From: Selaginella moellendorffii
Taxonomy: Eukaryota > Streptophyta > Lycopodiopsida > Selaginellales > Selaginellaceae
Direction of reading: 5' to 3'
Assembly (NCBI RefSeq): GCF_000143415.4
Contig: NW_003314294.1
Coordinates: 131,258 to 195,257 of the forward strand
DNA length: 64,000 nt
The first letter of the stretch is position 1. Every line of letters begins with the position of its first letter. This document shows positions 22,066 to 33,600 of this stretch, one piece after another. Below the pieces are notes generated by a model, which was not told the origin of the DNA, searched no databases, and was given only the letters and a program-made list of their open reading frames with translations. Both the position numbers and the translations under genes were made by a program.

Positions 22066-22345
22066 CGTAAGCATACATGTGGCTTGTTTTCAAATGACCG
22101 AACAAGCTATACAGGTGTAAATACAACTCTGAGCATGTATAGCGACTGTAATGTACCATAGATGACACACAATAGTTCCCGAGAGAAGAAGCTTTCATGT
22201 ATGCTTTTCATGAAAGCTTCACAGGTATATATATGCTAGCATACTTACCAATTTTGTATATTTTTCTCGAGTAACAAAACTGTTTACATGTATCTCGTGG
22301 AGTTTGGAGAGAAGAAGTCCTTCTCTCTTCGTCTAGACGGGCAAG
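22066..22345. other. Convergent 3' flanks of CRSH and ARM/TPR gene
   Basis: Short AT-rich spacer where the two convergent genes end. It contains a small palindrome-like pair (GAAGCTTTCATG and CATGAAAGCTTC near 22189-22223) that could form a hairpin at the 3' end of the CRSH transcript. Confidence 0.45.
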
Positions 22346-24360
22346 TTATGAATCGTCGCTAGCTGTTTCCCATTCTGACTCGTCATGACTAGAGCTTTGG
22401 TTGTCATTCCAGTTTCGATACCGATACTCGATTGCTCCCCACTTTTGGGATGCCTCTTTGAAGAGCCAAGTCGCGCGCATTTGTTTCTTTATGAGAGCCT
22501 CGATGTAGTCCGGTACGTTGCTTTTCCTGTTCTTTTTTTGCGAGCACTCAATCATGTACATGATGCCGTCCAGCAGGCTCTCTTTCGGAAGTCCTTCCAT
22601 CTCGTATGCCTGAGCTCGTCTCCACAAACTGTCTCTGTGCGTTTTTTGGAGGCATAAAGCTCGGGTAGAGTCGCTTATAGCAGCTTGATTGTTTTGAGAC
22701 AGGAGATGACATTGTGCACGGTTGCTGTAGATGGAAGCTCTCTGTTTCTTGGCTTTCAGGGGACAGAGTTCCAGCGCCTCGGTATACTTGCACGCAGCAC
22801 CATGTATATCTCCCGATGCAAATCTGGCGTTGCCTTCGAGCCGCAACAGCATCGCAGCAGCCTTTCGTATCCTTAAGTCGTCTTTGTCTTCGTCTCTCTC
22901 GAGTTTCATTCTCTGCTGAGCCGCTGCAACTTCGTTGAGTGCCAGCCTTGTTTCTAAAGCTTGTGACTGTTCTGCAGGATTTCGTAGCAGGGTGGTTGCA
23001 ATCAAGTCCCCGAGCTTTTTCTGGTCTCCCGACATTGTCGAGAGCTCCGTCAGGTCCACTAACGCGCATGCTGCCTGGTCAAGCACCTGGAGAGAAGAAA
23101 CAGAATCAGAACTGTGTCGTCATAATCGCAGCCAGAGAAAAGCATTGGAGGGTAAAAAAGGGAAGAATAATCACCTTGTGTCTGGAAGCAACGTCTTGAA
23201 CCAGCCAGACAAGGCAGTCGACAGCCATGTACTGCCAGTCGTCCGACGAGCGTGCCACATTGCAAAGTCCGTTTACAACTCCAGGACAGTCAGCTACAGC
23301 GACTCGGCCAGAGCTTTCACGGCAGATGCTCCGGAGGAGGCCGATTCCAGCTGGAGAGCTCTCGTTCACCAGGCCTCCCCACATACCGAGAAGCTTGCAG
23401 AGGAACTCTTTGTTGCCACAGACGACGGCCAGGTACTCTTCCCGGAAAGCAAAGCAGTTGATCAGCTGAAGTGACCAGCACTGGAGCTGACTCGCCCATT
23501 CCTCGGCTTTACGCGACTCCATCTCTACGCCTCCGAGTCCTCGGGTGAGCAGGTCCTGGTGATACTCGAGCCTCCGGTCGACAAAGCGGTAGAATTGTGT
23601 GTAGACTATGTCCAGAGCATCGGCTGCCAGTTTCATCGCTACGTCCAAGATTTCTCTGCAGTCGAGGATGTAACTGAAGGTACTCTCGTATGTTGCTAGA
23701 TGGCCGAGCGCTCGCAAGGCAACTCTCTGTTCCACCCAGGTAAGTTTTCCTTTGAGCAACTCGAGTAAAGCTGGAATAACTTTGGCTTGCACAGCTCTGA
23801 TGGCGAATTCCTCGACAATCATGGTATAAGAGCCGATAATGTGAGCGGCATAATACGGGATGAATATGTTTTGGTCGCTGGCCAGCCATTTTCGGTCCCG
23901 GATACCTTTGAAAATGAGAGCCGCCATGCACTCGAAAATTCCGAGCTCGATGAACTCGCCATCGGTCGGCCGGAGCAGTGCTGCGTTCCAGAGACCACTT
24001 ATCGCCATCACCTGTCCGGGCTCGTCTCGCTCGGGAAGCTGCTTGAAAAGCTGTGCGATACTGGAGCGACGCTTGGAGGGAGCTACATTCTCTTTCATCA
24101 GGCAGAAGAGGCATCCGGGGTACGGGCATTCCTTGCAAGCGTCCATCCTTCTGATACTTGCGTTGCTACAGGAAAGTGATCTCTAGGAGCAAGACTCCCA
24201 ACAGTGAGCAGAGATCTTCATAGAGGCGGTGCTACGTTTTGAAGAGGGAGAAGAACTTACTAGCGTGGTGTGGAGGCTCTGAATTGCTGAAGCACTAGAG
24301 GGTCCCTCCTGTCAAAAGACGATGCACGACTGAAAAGGGGCTGCTTGTATGATCCGTTGA
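22346..24360 (-). CDS. ARM-repeat/TPR protein, 5' end lost in gap
   Basis: Exons on the minus strand: 24360-24261 (partial, runs into the N gap), 24156-23175 and 23086-22346. The first ATG after the gap (24146) can start a protein, but the upstream exon reads openly (SYKQPLFSRASSFDRRDPLV) and joins in phase as STPR-YIRR-MDACKECPYPG, so the true N-terminus probably lies in the gap. Next comes a cysteine-rich motif (CKECPYPGCLFC), an armadillo-like helical region (VQAKVIPALLELLKGKLTWV), and a C-terminal TPR block (AAMLLRLEGNARFASGDIHG, then SIYSNRAQCHLLSQNNQAA). Plants carry conserved single-copy proteins of this architecture; the molecular role is unknown to me, though such TPRs often bind chaperones. 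Confidence 0.8.
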
Positions 24361-24858
24361 NNNNNNNNNNNNNNNNNNNNNNNNNNNNNNNNNNNNNNNN
24401 NNNNNNNNNNNNNNNNNNNNNNNNNNNNNNNNNNNNNNNNNNNNNNNNNNNNNNNNNNNNNNNNNNNNNNNNNNNNNNNNNNNNNNNNNNNNNNNNNNNN
24501 NNNNNNNNNNNNNNNNNNNNNNNNNNNNNNNNNNNNNNNNNNNNNNNNNNNNNNNNNNNNNNNNNNNNNNNNNNNNNNNNNNNNNNNNNNNNNNNNNNNN
24601 NNNNNNNNNNNNNNNNNNNNNNNNNNNNNNNNNNNNNNNNNNNNNNNNNNNNNNNNNNNNNNNNNNNNNNNNNNNNNNNNNNNNNNNNNNNNNNNNNNNN
24701 NNNNNNNNNNNNNNNNNNNNNNNNNNNNNNNNNNNNNNNNNNNNNNNNNNNNNNNNNNNNNNNNNNNNNNNNNNNNNNNNNNNNNNNNNNNNNNNNNNNN
24801 NNNNNNNNNNNNNNNNNNNNNNNNNNNNNNNNNNNNNNNNNNNNNNNNNNNNNNNNNN
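24361..24858. other. Assembly gap, 498 N
   Basis: Unknown bases. It hides the 5' end of the minus-strand ARM/TPR gene and probably the body of a plus-strand gene that ends near 25038. Confidence 0.99.
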
Positions 24859-25038
24859 TGCGAGATCGCAAGAAAAAGTACCGGTATGTTTCCTTTGTGC
24901 TAATTGATCATCACACTCACCATTTCTAGTTTGCGCAGGGACAAGAACAATTATCTGCACCACCACACCGAAGGACGACACGCATTATCTGGACGAATCA
25001 TGTTTGGAACAAACCTGTTCATCATTCGTAAGGCGTAA
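24859..25038 (+). CDS. Possible 3' end of a gene interrupted by the gap
   Basis: After the gap the plus strand is open (RDRKKKYR), then a GTATGT donor at 24884 and an acceptor at 24937-24938 join it in phase to DKNNYLHHHTEGRHALSGRI and a stop near 25038. Without the hidden part I cannot name it. The tail could equally be non-coding. Confidence 0.25.
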
Positions 25039-25398
25039 GATCCATTTTGACCTCTTCTCCTTTCAAACAGTTAGCGACGTGATGCGTTCGTTGCACATCT
25101 CATGCACGTCTTACTGTTGTGTTTCTTTCGTTTCTAAACAGGAGAAAGCTCGAGTGTTTGGTGCTAGATCCTGTCGTTGATTGAATCGTGACCGGCCAGC
25201 AGCCAATTCCTCTCCCTGTTCACGAAACAGACTGGGCACTACTACTTGATGTTTACGAAACAGACCAGGTACTACTTACAGCAGAGATTTTTTTTTTCTA
25301 CAGAGGGTACTGTGAAAACGGCCGCTCAAGCTGCGACTGGCGTTTTCACGTGAGACGCAAATGGATTACCAGGCAAGTGCTGAGCAATTTGTATTATA

Positions 25399-25987
25399 CT
25401 AATCGTGACGATTAAGCAGAGATGTGGGGACCTGGAAGAGCATGACTTCGTTGAAGCCAGATGGAGAGATATAAACGGGTTGTGACTCAAGCCAGAGCGT
25501 TGCCGTGCTTGAAGCGTCCTCCACACGCAAAGACTGAGAGCTCGGCCTGGGCTTGGAGTAAAGGCCTGTGACCGAAGAAGCAGAGCTTCCCGCGGGGGAG
25601 CACCACAGCCATCTGGTAAAACAGGACTGGCGAGGTACCCGAGTTACTGACGACGGTGTAAGTTCCTTGGACCCGGCCGGACTCGCTCGAGTTGTAGCTG
25701 GGGTGGAGAGTCACTTTGTCGTCCATGGCGAACAAGGTACCAAAGGGTGAAGTTGGCGTTGCCGGTGCTACTAACTTTGCGCTCTCTGGTGTTCCAGCTT
25801 CCGTGGCATTGATGATGTCGTGGATGTCAAACTCGAAGTGGGGATCTTTGGGGTAGCGATGTGATTCGGGTAGCGGCGGTGGACGTCGCGCTGCGCCAAA
25901 GCCACGGAGAAACCTCTCGGAGGCTTGCTGCTATCATCAATTAGTACAAAGGCACTGACCTGTGAGGAGCAAGAGTAAGCGATGCAT
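25399..25987 (-). pseudogene. Broken dirigent-like gene
   Basis: It shares the dirigent core with the intact gene at 39479: FEFDIHDIINATEAG, FAMDDKVTLHPSYNSSESGR, VQGTYTVV and KLCFFGHRPL. Two breaks are visible. Near the 3' end a TGA at 25487 follows GNALA, yet the expected VYISPSGFNEV tail continues one base out of frame. At the 5' end, MHRLLLLLTG is followed by stops before the frame of the domain opens. A 29-nt segment with GT..AG ends and TACTAAT could be a micro-intron, but removing it does not give the domain frame. A TATAAA lies only about 36 bp before the ATG. Intact dirigent proteins steer stereospecific phenoxy-radical coupling in lignan synthesis; this copy is probably dead. Confidence 0.75.
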
Positions 25988-26799
25988 TTTTTTTTCCAGT
26001 ATGGTGGAATTGGATTCAAAACATTTATAGATGAGAATGGGCCGATGCCAGCTCGAGCTCTGTCCAAATCTGGTTCTTGTTTTTTATTTTCGTATTCATA
26101 GTTAGATTAAAGTTAAGAGCACCGCCACCTTTTGTCAATGTTAAATTGGTTGTGTAGCTCCATTCTAGGTCGTTTGGTGATTGATTTCTTCTCTCTTGGA
26201 ACATTCTTGTCGTGTGTTTCGGAAGTGCGTCTTGTGTTTGAGTCCACAGCTATCACTGGCCGAAAAAGAGAGATGTTTCGAAAGACGACCTTGTGATTTA
26301 TACACCACGTTCCGATATATAGGTTAGGCCAGAGTCAATCCACCTTTTACAGTTTCTACGTTGGAGTGCTGGACTCTTTGCTGAGCTGAGGAAGAACCAC
26401 AGCCAGAAAACTGCGAATGTGAAAATATGGATGCAGAACTATGGGTGCACCTCAAGGCCGCGTTCGACAGGTTTCACTGCAGCCCGTCCCGGCGAGTTGC
26501 AGGACGAGCTCACTCCCACCTTGCTTACCACAGCGATGGCAATGGTGGTGAAGACGACGGGGAGCTCTTGCAGAATCAATCCTCTTTCCAGGTAGTGATG
26601 AGCGAGCTTAAAGAAATCATATCATCACCATCACGATTCTTCTTCTCTTGAATCAATCCCCCATGCCCTTCCTCACTCGCCCCCCCACGACTCCCTCCTC
26701 CATTTCCTCCAACTCTTCCAGTAGCTCCTCCAGCTCGCATCCCAATTTCCACCGCTTGCTCATGGACCGCACCCGCGCGGTCGGCGCTAACGAAACCCT
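25988..26799. other. Spacer between dirigent and GRAS remnants
   Basis: The dirigent promoter side holds TATAAA on the minus strand at 26024-26029. ORF 26427-26651 plus (starting MDAELWVHLKAAF) might be part of the GRAS remnant's N-terminal region but shows no recognisable motif. Confidence 0.35.
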
Positions 26800-27236
26800 C
26801 AAAGTCCAAGAGCTGGTGCCCGTGGCCTCCTCGCAGCGCCCAACAGATCGAGTGGCGCTCGCGCTCGTCTCGGCGCCCCGCTCCACGCCTCGATGCACCA
26901 GGAGCTCACGTCCCGGCAGAGCATCACCCAGCCTGCGCGCCATGGAGCGCGTTGCCAACGCGATTCCTGGGCACCAAGCGCGTCCACATCGTCGACTATG
27001 AGATTTTCTACGGCGACCAGTGGCCGTTGCATTTTCGCGCGCTCTCGGAGAGGGCCGAGGGGCTCAAGATCACGGGCGTTGACTTTGCCGACTTGGTCAA
27101 CTTAGAGCTGACCGAGCGTAAGATGTGGGAAACTGCTCCAAAAATTCAAAAAGTCGCCATGTCACGTGTCGGTCGCACCAAGTGTACAGCTCTCGTGAAT
27201 GCAAAACTACCAAGGAGCAACTTTACGCAAGAGTAA
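26800..27236 (+). pseudogene. GRAS-family transcription factor fragment
   Basis: The frame ending at 27236 contains KRVHIVDYEIFYGDQWP followed by GLKITGVDFAD, which is the VHIID motif region of GRAS regulators (family form VHIIDFGI.YGFQWP then LRITGID). Upstream sequence is GC-rich and Pro/Ser-coding but not readable as the leucine heptad region, and downstream the PFYRE and SAW motifs are absent. About 60 of roughly 380 domain residues remain, so this is a truncated relic. GRAS proteins act in gibberellin, root and arbuscular signalling in general; no role is assigned here. Confidence 0.65.
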
Positions 27237-28754
27237 GCTAGATTTATTTTGTCCTCGCTCACAAAGTACCGCACAGCATGTTAACTGGCACCATCCAATA
27301 AAAACGGCAATCATTTCAATGGGAAGCCACATGCCTCAACTTCTGGGATTGTTATTCCATATGTGTCGGCGAAAACCCCTTCCTCCACGATGAAGACCCC
27401 ATCTCTGTAACGCATAGCTGGAACTTTAAACCAAAGCTCCTCACCTTTTTCCGACCTGTGACAAGACAAGAAGCTTTGCAAGCTTTGCAAGATCGACACA
27501 AGAGCAAGCAAGGGGAAGGACAGTCAAGTGCACAAACCCACAAAGAACGAGAAGAGCTTGCGCCCACAAATCAACCCTCATCCTCGGTCTCAAGAGCAAG
27601 CTCCAATACTCATTGGCACCACAACAAGACCAAGCAAGCCCGCGTGCCTCTCACCTTGTCACTGGAGCATCGGGAGCCACATCTGCCCTTTCCTCCCCAT
27701 TCTCCACGACCTATAAGGTTATCTCCATCGTGCAAAAGCCTCGACAACCCGAGGCAGCAAATTCGGCATCGTTATGACCATGGACCAGCTCAAGAAGTTT
27801 TGCCGCGAGTACGGCAACCTCGGCAGTATGGCAAGACAAAAGAAACAAAGAGAAGAGCATTCTTCAAGAATCTTAAGCAGTGAGATTCCTATTGCGGAGT
27901 CAGCTGGCAACACCTTGGCCCAAGCAGAGGAAGAAGTCAGAATTACATCAAGAGCCAAAGCATGACAAATCCCCAAGCAAAGAAAGAAGTCGTCCTTGAC
28001 AAGCAAGCAAGCCAAGTGGTTGAACCACTCAACCTCTCGGAGCCAATTGATCGTCCACAGCCCAGCCCCAACACAATCCACCTAGTCTAAACAAAGGCCT
28101 AGTCAATACAAGCATTGGATCTAGCAGAGAGAGAGAGAGAGAGAGAGCACAGAGCCAAGAACAAGTCACCAATTCCAAACCAAGATATACTCTTCACATC
28201 TTATGCAACTTGGGAAGCAGGTTGCAACCGACAAGGTCAAGTGTTCATCAGCCAAGATCACTGCTACAATCAAGCCATAAATCAGCTCACTAAGACACCA
28301 AGCAAGGAGCACAACAGAGCAAGAAGGAACAAGGAACCATAAAGAGAAAGAGGAAGAAAGAGGACATGATTAACAAATATCAAGCCAAAAATTATTGCTA
28401 AGAGAGGCCAAGAGCATTGAAACCAAGAAAGGCTAAGTAGACCAAGAGCAAGGTGAAGTCTTCTAAAGAGTTGTATGAACAAAATTCAAAAACCCTTTCA
28501 TTATACATCCATCAGTCTTATGCCTTAAGTTGTATTATCTTTTCTGCTACAAATTACAAAATTGAAAATGTGTATTATTATCCTGACTGTTACATGAAAT
28601 ATCATTACTATATTAAATCACTATAAGTGATGTTTTATGCATGAGGATAGTTATAATAATCCATATATGTGATTGGTATGGAAATACTAAAAACATTATT
28701 ATTATTATTACGCATTATTGTTTACATTTAAAAAATCTTTTTTCTTCTAAAAAT
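27237..28754. other. Spacer rich in AAGCAAG / GAGA repeats
   Basis: Contains simple-sequence DNA (GA run at 28125-28148) and many AGCAAGC words. One minus-strand ORF, 27311-27511, reads convincingly protein-like (LWFKVPAMRYRDGVFIVEEG, then ADTYGITIPEVEACGFPLK) but I do not recognise it and found no partner exon. The plus-strand ORF 27458-27883 is lysine/glutamine-rich and probably non-coding. Confidence 0.35.
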
Positions 28755-29138
28755 TTATTGACATACTTGAAATTCCACAGTATGTCCAGAATGTGTGAAA
28801 CAACCTTTAAAAGACCAATTATACCAATCACCCCAACTTGTAGTGGTATATTTTGCTGTACCAACAAAAATTATTACTTGATACTCATCATAATTCATTT
28901 TGAAATTATCAGTTTGTAATGTTGGATTAGGATCTATTCTTTCCTTAAAATCATTTTCATGTGTTTTATTGTGTATAAATATATTTACCTTTCTTTGATG
29001 TTTTGAGCTGTAATAATCTAATTTACACTTCATAGCTTTTTCTAAACTTATGTTCCAACAATGACCAAAAGTTTGAGCAAAAATAATAATAATAAAATTT
29101 AGTAATAATAACATGAATAGTGGATAATGAAAGCCCAT
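28755..29138 (-). CDS. Orphan small secreted protein (hypothetical)
   Basis: Single ORF of 127 aa in strongly AT-rich DNA. It starts with a hydrophobic leader (FMLLLLNFIIIIFA) and then has few cysteines (CW, CKL, GCF and a final CQ), suggesting a secreted disulfide protein. The C-terminal half is rich in aromatic residues (WGDWYNWSFKGCF). An open frame of this length is unusual given the base composition. No family is recognised. A chance ORF is possible; a second orphan of similar style lies at 48840-49277. Confidence 0.4.
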   Translation of the reverse strand: MGFHYPLFMLLLLNFIIIIFAQTFGHCWNISLEKAMKCKLDYYSSKHQRKVNIFIHNKTHENDFKERIDPNPTLQTDNFKMNYDEYQVIIFVGTAKYTTTSWGDWYNWSFKGCFTHSGHTVEFQVCQ

Positions 29139-30520
29139 AGATTTTAATTAATTTATTATAATTCTAATTGTTATATATATAAAAAAGTAAATTATAAAAA
29201 GTAAAAAGTAAAGGATTTTTCAAAAAAAGTTTTTATATATCATCTTTAAAAAATAAAATAAAACATAAAGTAAAAGTTAATTATAATTTATTTTTTAATA
29301 ATATTTTAATAAAGTGTTAAATATTATTATTTTAAAATTTTAAATTTAATATTTCTTTAGTTACTTTAAATTATCTTTACGATCTTATGAATATGTTTGT
29401 TTAATGTTTTATGATTTTCTGAACCGTTCAACCAATAACTTTTCATGAACATATATAAATATTAAGATTGGTATTAATTTCATATTAAATGAGTATTATA
29501 ATAAGTATTAATTCTATTAATACTAAATTAATGTTTTATATTGAAAATTAAAGTTTTAAGCTTAGTTTTTAAAAAAGTAGATTTTTTATATCTCCTTTCA
29601 TACTATAAAGAAGTTGATTACACTTTAAATACTTTGTAATAATATTTTAATGAAGGTCTTTTATTTATTTATTTGAATTAAGAACACAATTACCATATAA
29701 AGTTTATTTATTTGGAATTACTAATAATTTTTTTTAAATTACTAAGAAATTATTTTAATATAAGAATGAAAGAATATAATTTATTTTCCTTATATGCATT
29801 TTGTATGAGCTTTAAAAAACTTCTATAATGCTCTATTGTTTTTACTATTCTGTAATTAATTTTATAAAAACTAATATAATTATTCTATTTCAATACCTAG
29901 CACAATAATCATTCTTTAACCATAATCATTTTGAACTCAATAAGTGATGTAGCTTTAAAGGCTATTAATGAATCAAAATTTGGAATGGAACATATGGCTT
30001 AAAAACCTAAGTCAACCGCATCATTTTTCTAGAATCTCACCCAACAGGGTGCAATTGAACATTGAGCTTCTTTATTGCTTGTTATGTAACACACTTGAAT
30101 TTAGAGTTAAACTCCAAGTTTATTGTGCTATGAAGTAAAGGTTTGATACACTTTTAATCCTATAGACATTAATTCTCTATATCCAACATTTATATGCAAA
30201 ATGATGTTTAACACAATTTTGGTATTGGCTTAACATGCTTCAACCAGTATCTTTATTATTATATATTTAAAATTCCATTTCCGCACTTAATTTACCAATC
30301 CTTCCATTGTGTAAATCAACTATTCCATGTGAGTCAACTAGTCATCCACCCGTACTGCGGTCCCATAGTAAATACCTACACAAGACCACAAGAGGAAAGA
30401 TGTACGCATGGATGCCTAATACATATGATTCCAAATTTAAGGGTAGGAATATACTTTGCTCAAGGGTATATTATATTTTTAAGTAGTCACTAATCAATAG
30501 AAATCGAACTCATGCCATTT
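29139..30520. other. AT-rich spacer, probable decayed retroelement body
   Basis: Very AT-rich with long A/T runs and no credible ORF. Because the primer site at 30521-30532 points leftward, this stretch would be the internal leader side of a minus-strand LTR element, but no gag or pol motif is recognisable. Confidence 0.4.
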
Positions 30521-30532
30521 GCTCCGATACCA
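30521..30532 (-). other. tRNA-iMet primer binding site of an LTR element
   Basis: On the minus strand this reads TGGTATCGGAGC, one mismatch from the usual plant initiator-Met primer site TGGTATCAGAGC. It begins two bases after the LTR end at 30535, as expected for a retrotransposon reading leftward. Confidence 0.75.
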
Positions 30533-30534
30533 AC

Positions 30535-30690
30535 TGTAGCGCACATTATCTCTCTCCTTTTAAGCCAACTAGAAAAGAGGCAATTGCTTAATGAAAGAGC
30601 CCTTAGTGGTTATTTTATCCCCATTTATCCCCCAAGGTTCCAAGGATCCATGGTGATAGTATATTCAAATCTCATCCCATAATCACATGC
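30535..30690 (-). mobile_element. LTR 3' terminus of a minus-strand retroelement
   Basis: On the minus strand the LTR ends ...GCTACA just before the primer site. The same sequence, starting with the same TGTAGC terminus on the plus strand, recurs at 49579-49718 (shared TTATCTCTCTCC, GGCAATTGCTT, GATAGTATATTCAAAT). The far LTR border is not seen. Confidence 0.7.
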
Positions 30691-33600
30691 ACTATATCAA
30701 ACTAGGAAATCTAGACACTTACCATAAATAACATAAAAAATTATCAAGACTATTTGGTTTGATTTAAAGAAGTAATAGAGCAACCAAGGCCAACAATTGG
30801 AGGTAGTCACATATGGGGCATAATAGCGAGGGTGCTTGATAAACATGGTAAATTATCACATAACAATATTGACTCAATATCATAAGGGTTCTCAACACTA
30901 GCAAATGCAAATTAATAAATAAGTTTCTCTAACTAGATCAAATATGCTTAACTAATAATATTTAGGAATTATGTCATTATACTCATCTACTCAAATATAC
31001 ACACGATGACTAGTTTCTCAACCAATTTAAGTGGAGACCATGGAAGAAATCAGCAATACCAACTTTTTGCCATTGTGGCAATAAAGAGAGAATGTCCATA
31101 GGATTAACTGACAAATATCTTTCGATATTCAAACTCATATTTGCAACATGCTACCAAAATCCTAAACTACCACAATAGTCTAATGACCAATCTTAGCTTT
31201 CATGCCCTGGAACGAATTCAATTCTAGTGCCACCTCCTTCCTCCTCTGCTGTGAGTCTTGATGGATCAGAACCCAAGATATACACTATGGTATAATCAAT
31301 GTTTTTTTATGTATATTTTTATTGTGTAGTGACTTGCAGATGAATTATAATATATGGTAAGCAATATGTATGCTACATCCAAGCCATATCTCATGAGAGA
31401 GAACAACAAGATCACAAGTGTCACTTGTACTGTCTTAGAAGGTGCAATGAACAAATTTGTCACTCAAGCCATGTGACATGGAATATTTGACACATAAGTT
31501 TAGCAATGCTTCACAGACACAGCCCAATCGCTCTCTACTTGCTACTGGAGGCCTCACGACACAAAACAAGCAGCACACGTGACTAACCCTTTTAGCACAC
31601 TGCAGATGCCAACACAGGATGTTCTACTCCAAGTAGAACACACTGATAGAAACACATTTGTTATTTAAACAAAAGAACCCATAGTGAGTTTATATGCTTT
31701 TAAGCAACAAACACTCCAAGAAATGCTATCTGGGGTGAGGCCCAGCATAACCCTCACTCCCATTGCTTTCCAGGATCTCGAAATCCTATACCTCACAAGC
31801 CCTAATCCACCATCTCTCATCTTATAAACATATTGGGTTCAGCTGGTTGATCAATATGCTCAATTGAAAGGGCAATGATTGCAAGTTACTGCTGCGGCAA
31901 TTTCCTGTGGTTCAAGAGTGGCATTGATTTGCTTTGTGGCATTGATTGCTAGAAATTTTACCTTGGACAAAGTGGCAAGCTTGGATAATATTACAATCTG
32001 GCAAAGTTCGTATCTAGTTGTGTGTGCCTGGTTCGGCGATGTGAGGCCTGCCTTGGCAACGACTTCGTCACGTTTGGAAGAACAAGTGGCCTCTGGTTCT
32101 CCCTTGTTCTTGCTTTGAATGCTCTTGCTTGGTTTAAGCTTGAGCTTGCCATCATGCATTAGCTGGAGGCGAGCTTCGATTCGAGCTAGAGCTGGCATTA
32201 GAGCTGTGAAGTAAACACATGCAAGATCAAGCATGTGAAATCCATCCAGGAAAAAAACAAGGAAAAACCTCTATGGTTTGGTGAAGTTGCTACCGGGTTG
32301 TAGAGGTGACAAAGCATTCTACAGTGCTGAATGGCGACACCAACAAATTTTGAATGATCAACATTTGGAGCGAAATCAGCAACAGTGAAGAACCATGGCA
32401 TGGGGCATGTTTTCGAGTATGAGATTGTCCTGCATGCCACTGACATTTCGAAAGAGCTTGTTTCTTCAAAGGCACTAGCAGGTCATGTGGCCACTTGTGG
32501 TGATATTGGGAGAGCTCTATGCAAGGCTTAAGAAGGTTTTGTCTATGTTGTTCGGGGAACAACTGGGCATGAGGAAATCAATTGGAGAGTGGATGAGCTG
32601 GAGAATTGTAAGTGGAGAGTAGCAAAAGGCAATGCTAACACTGTCTTTTGAAATGTGTAGTTGTCTACATATTGTTTGATAAAAAGTCTTTGGCCCAGGT
32701 GCTTGATCTTGGGGATCTTGGGCAGCCCAAGGGATCTCGCCTTTGTTACCAAGATCAAGTGCCATGAGTCTGAGAGTGGGAATTCCTGGGATGGGCGGCT
32801 GTACGGCCGATAAGACAAATTTTTCCAAAATTCAATGTTTGAAAGGTAAGGTATAAATATTGATAAAATATAATACACTAAAACATTAAGAGAAGCAATG
32901 ATAGCCCTTCAAATTAAAATTAACTCTAGCTCATTCAAAATGAAAGGTGGCAACATCTCATTGAGACTCTACCTTTCAGCTCCAAAATAGGACTTTTAGG
33001 CTTCTTCCAGTCCCACGAGCTCTAGGCCACGCATGCGAGCTTGGAGCAGTAGCAAGGATGCTCCAACTGTGCTTGGAGATAGGGAGTTTTGGAAATCAGA
33101 AATCGTGGTAGTGCTGGATCCGAGAACACCAGGACCTGAGGGTTGCAGCACACAGTGGCAGTGAAAGAAAAACCACACCAAGGCCATCAAGGGTTGTGAT
33201 CACTTGGCCCCAAAGTGCACGCAAGCTACCATGTTGAAGTTGGCTTGCCTACTGAGAGTAACGATCTCACTACTAGTTGTGCGACTACTGCTCTACATGA
33301 TCTATTTGCCCACTGTCAAAAGATCGGCTGGAAAGAATTGCTGGAGGTCAAATTCTAGCTAAGTGAAGGCACGCTGTGTGCTTCATGGAGAACTAAGGTT
33401 GTGTGCGCAAGTTGTGAGTGTGGCTTGTCTTCAACATAATTTCTTTAATGAAAAAGGACTATAAAATCAATTGAACCAAAAATGAAAGAGGAAAGGAATT
33501 TTTAGCATGTCTCTCAAATCTATGTTCTTGATGTTCTTGAGGGACTTTTTTGTTGTAGGACTATTAGGCAGGAAGCATCTTACTCTCACTTAGGGTTATG

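Noticed and set aside
22189-22223. Rho-independent-like terminator hairpin after CRSH
   Set aside because: The palindrome is real, but such terminators are bacterial; in a plant nucleus it is at most an mRNA hairpin.
24260-24981. ORFs of about 200 codons spanning the run of N
   Set aside because: They are open only because N codons contain no stops.
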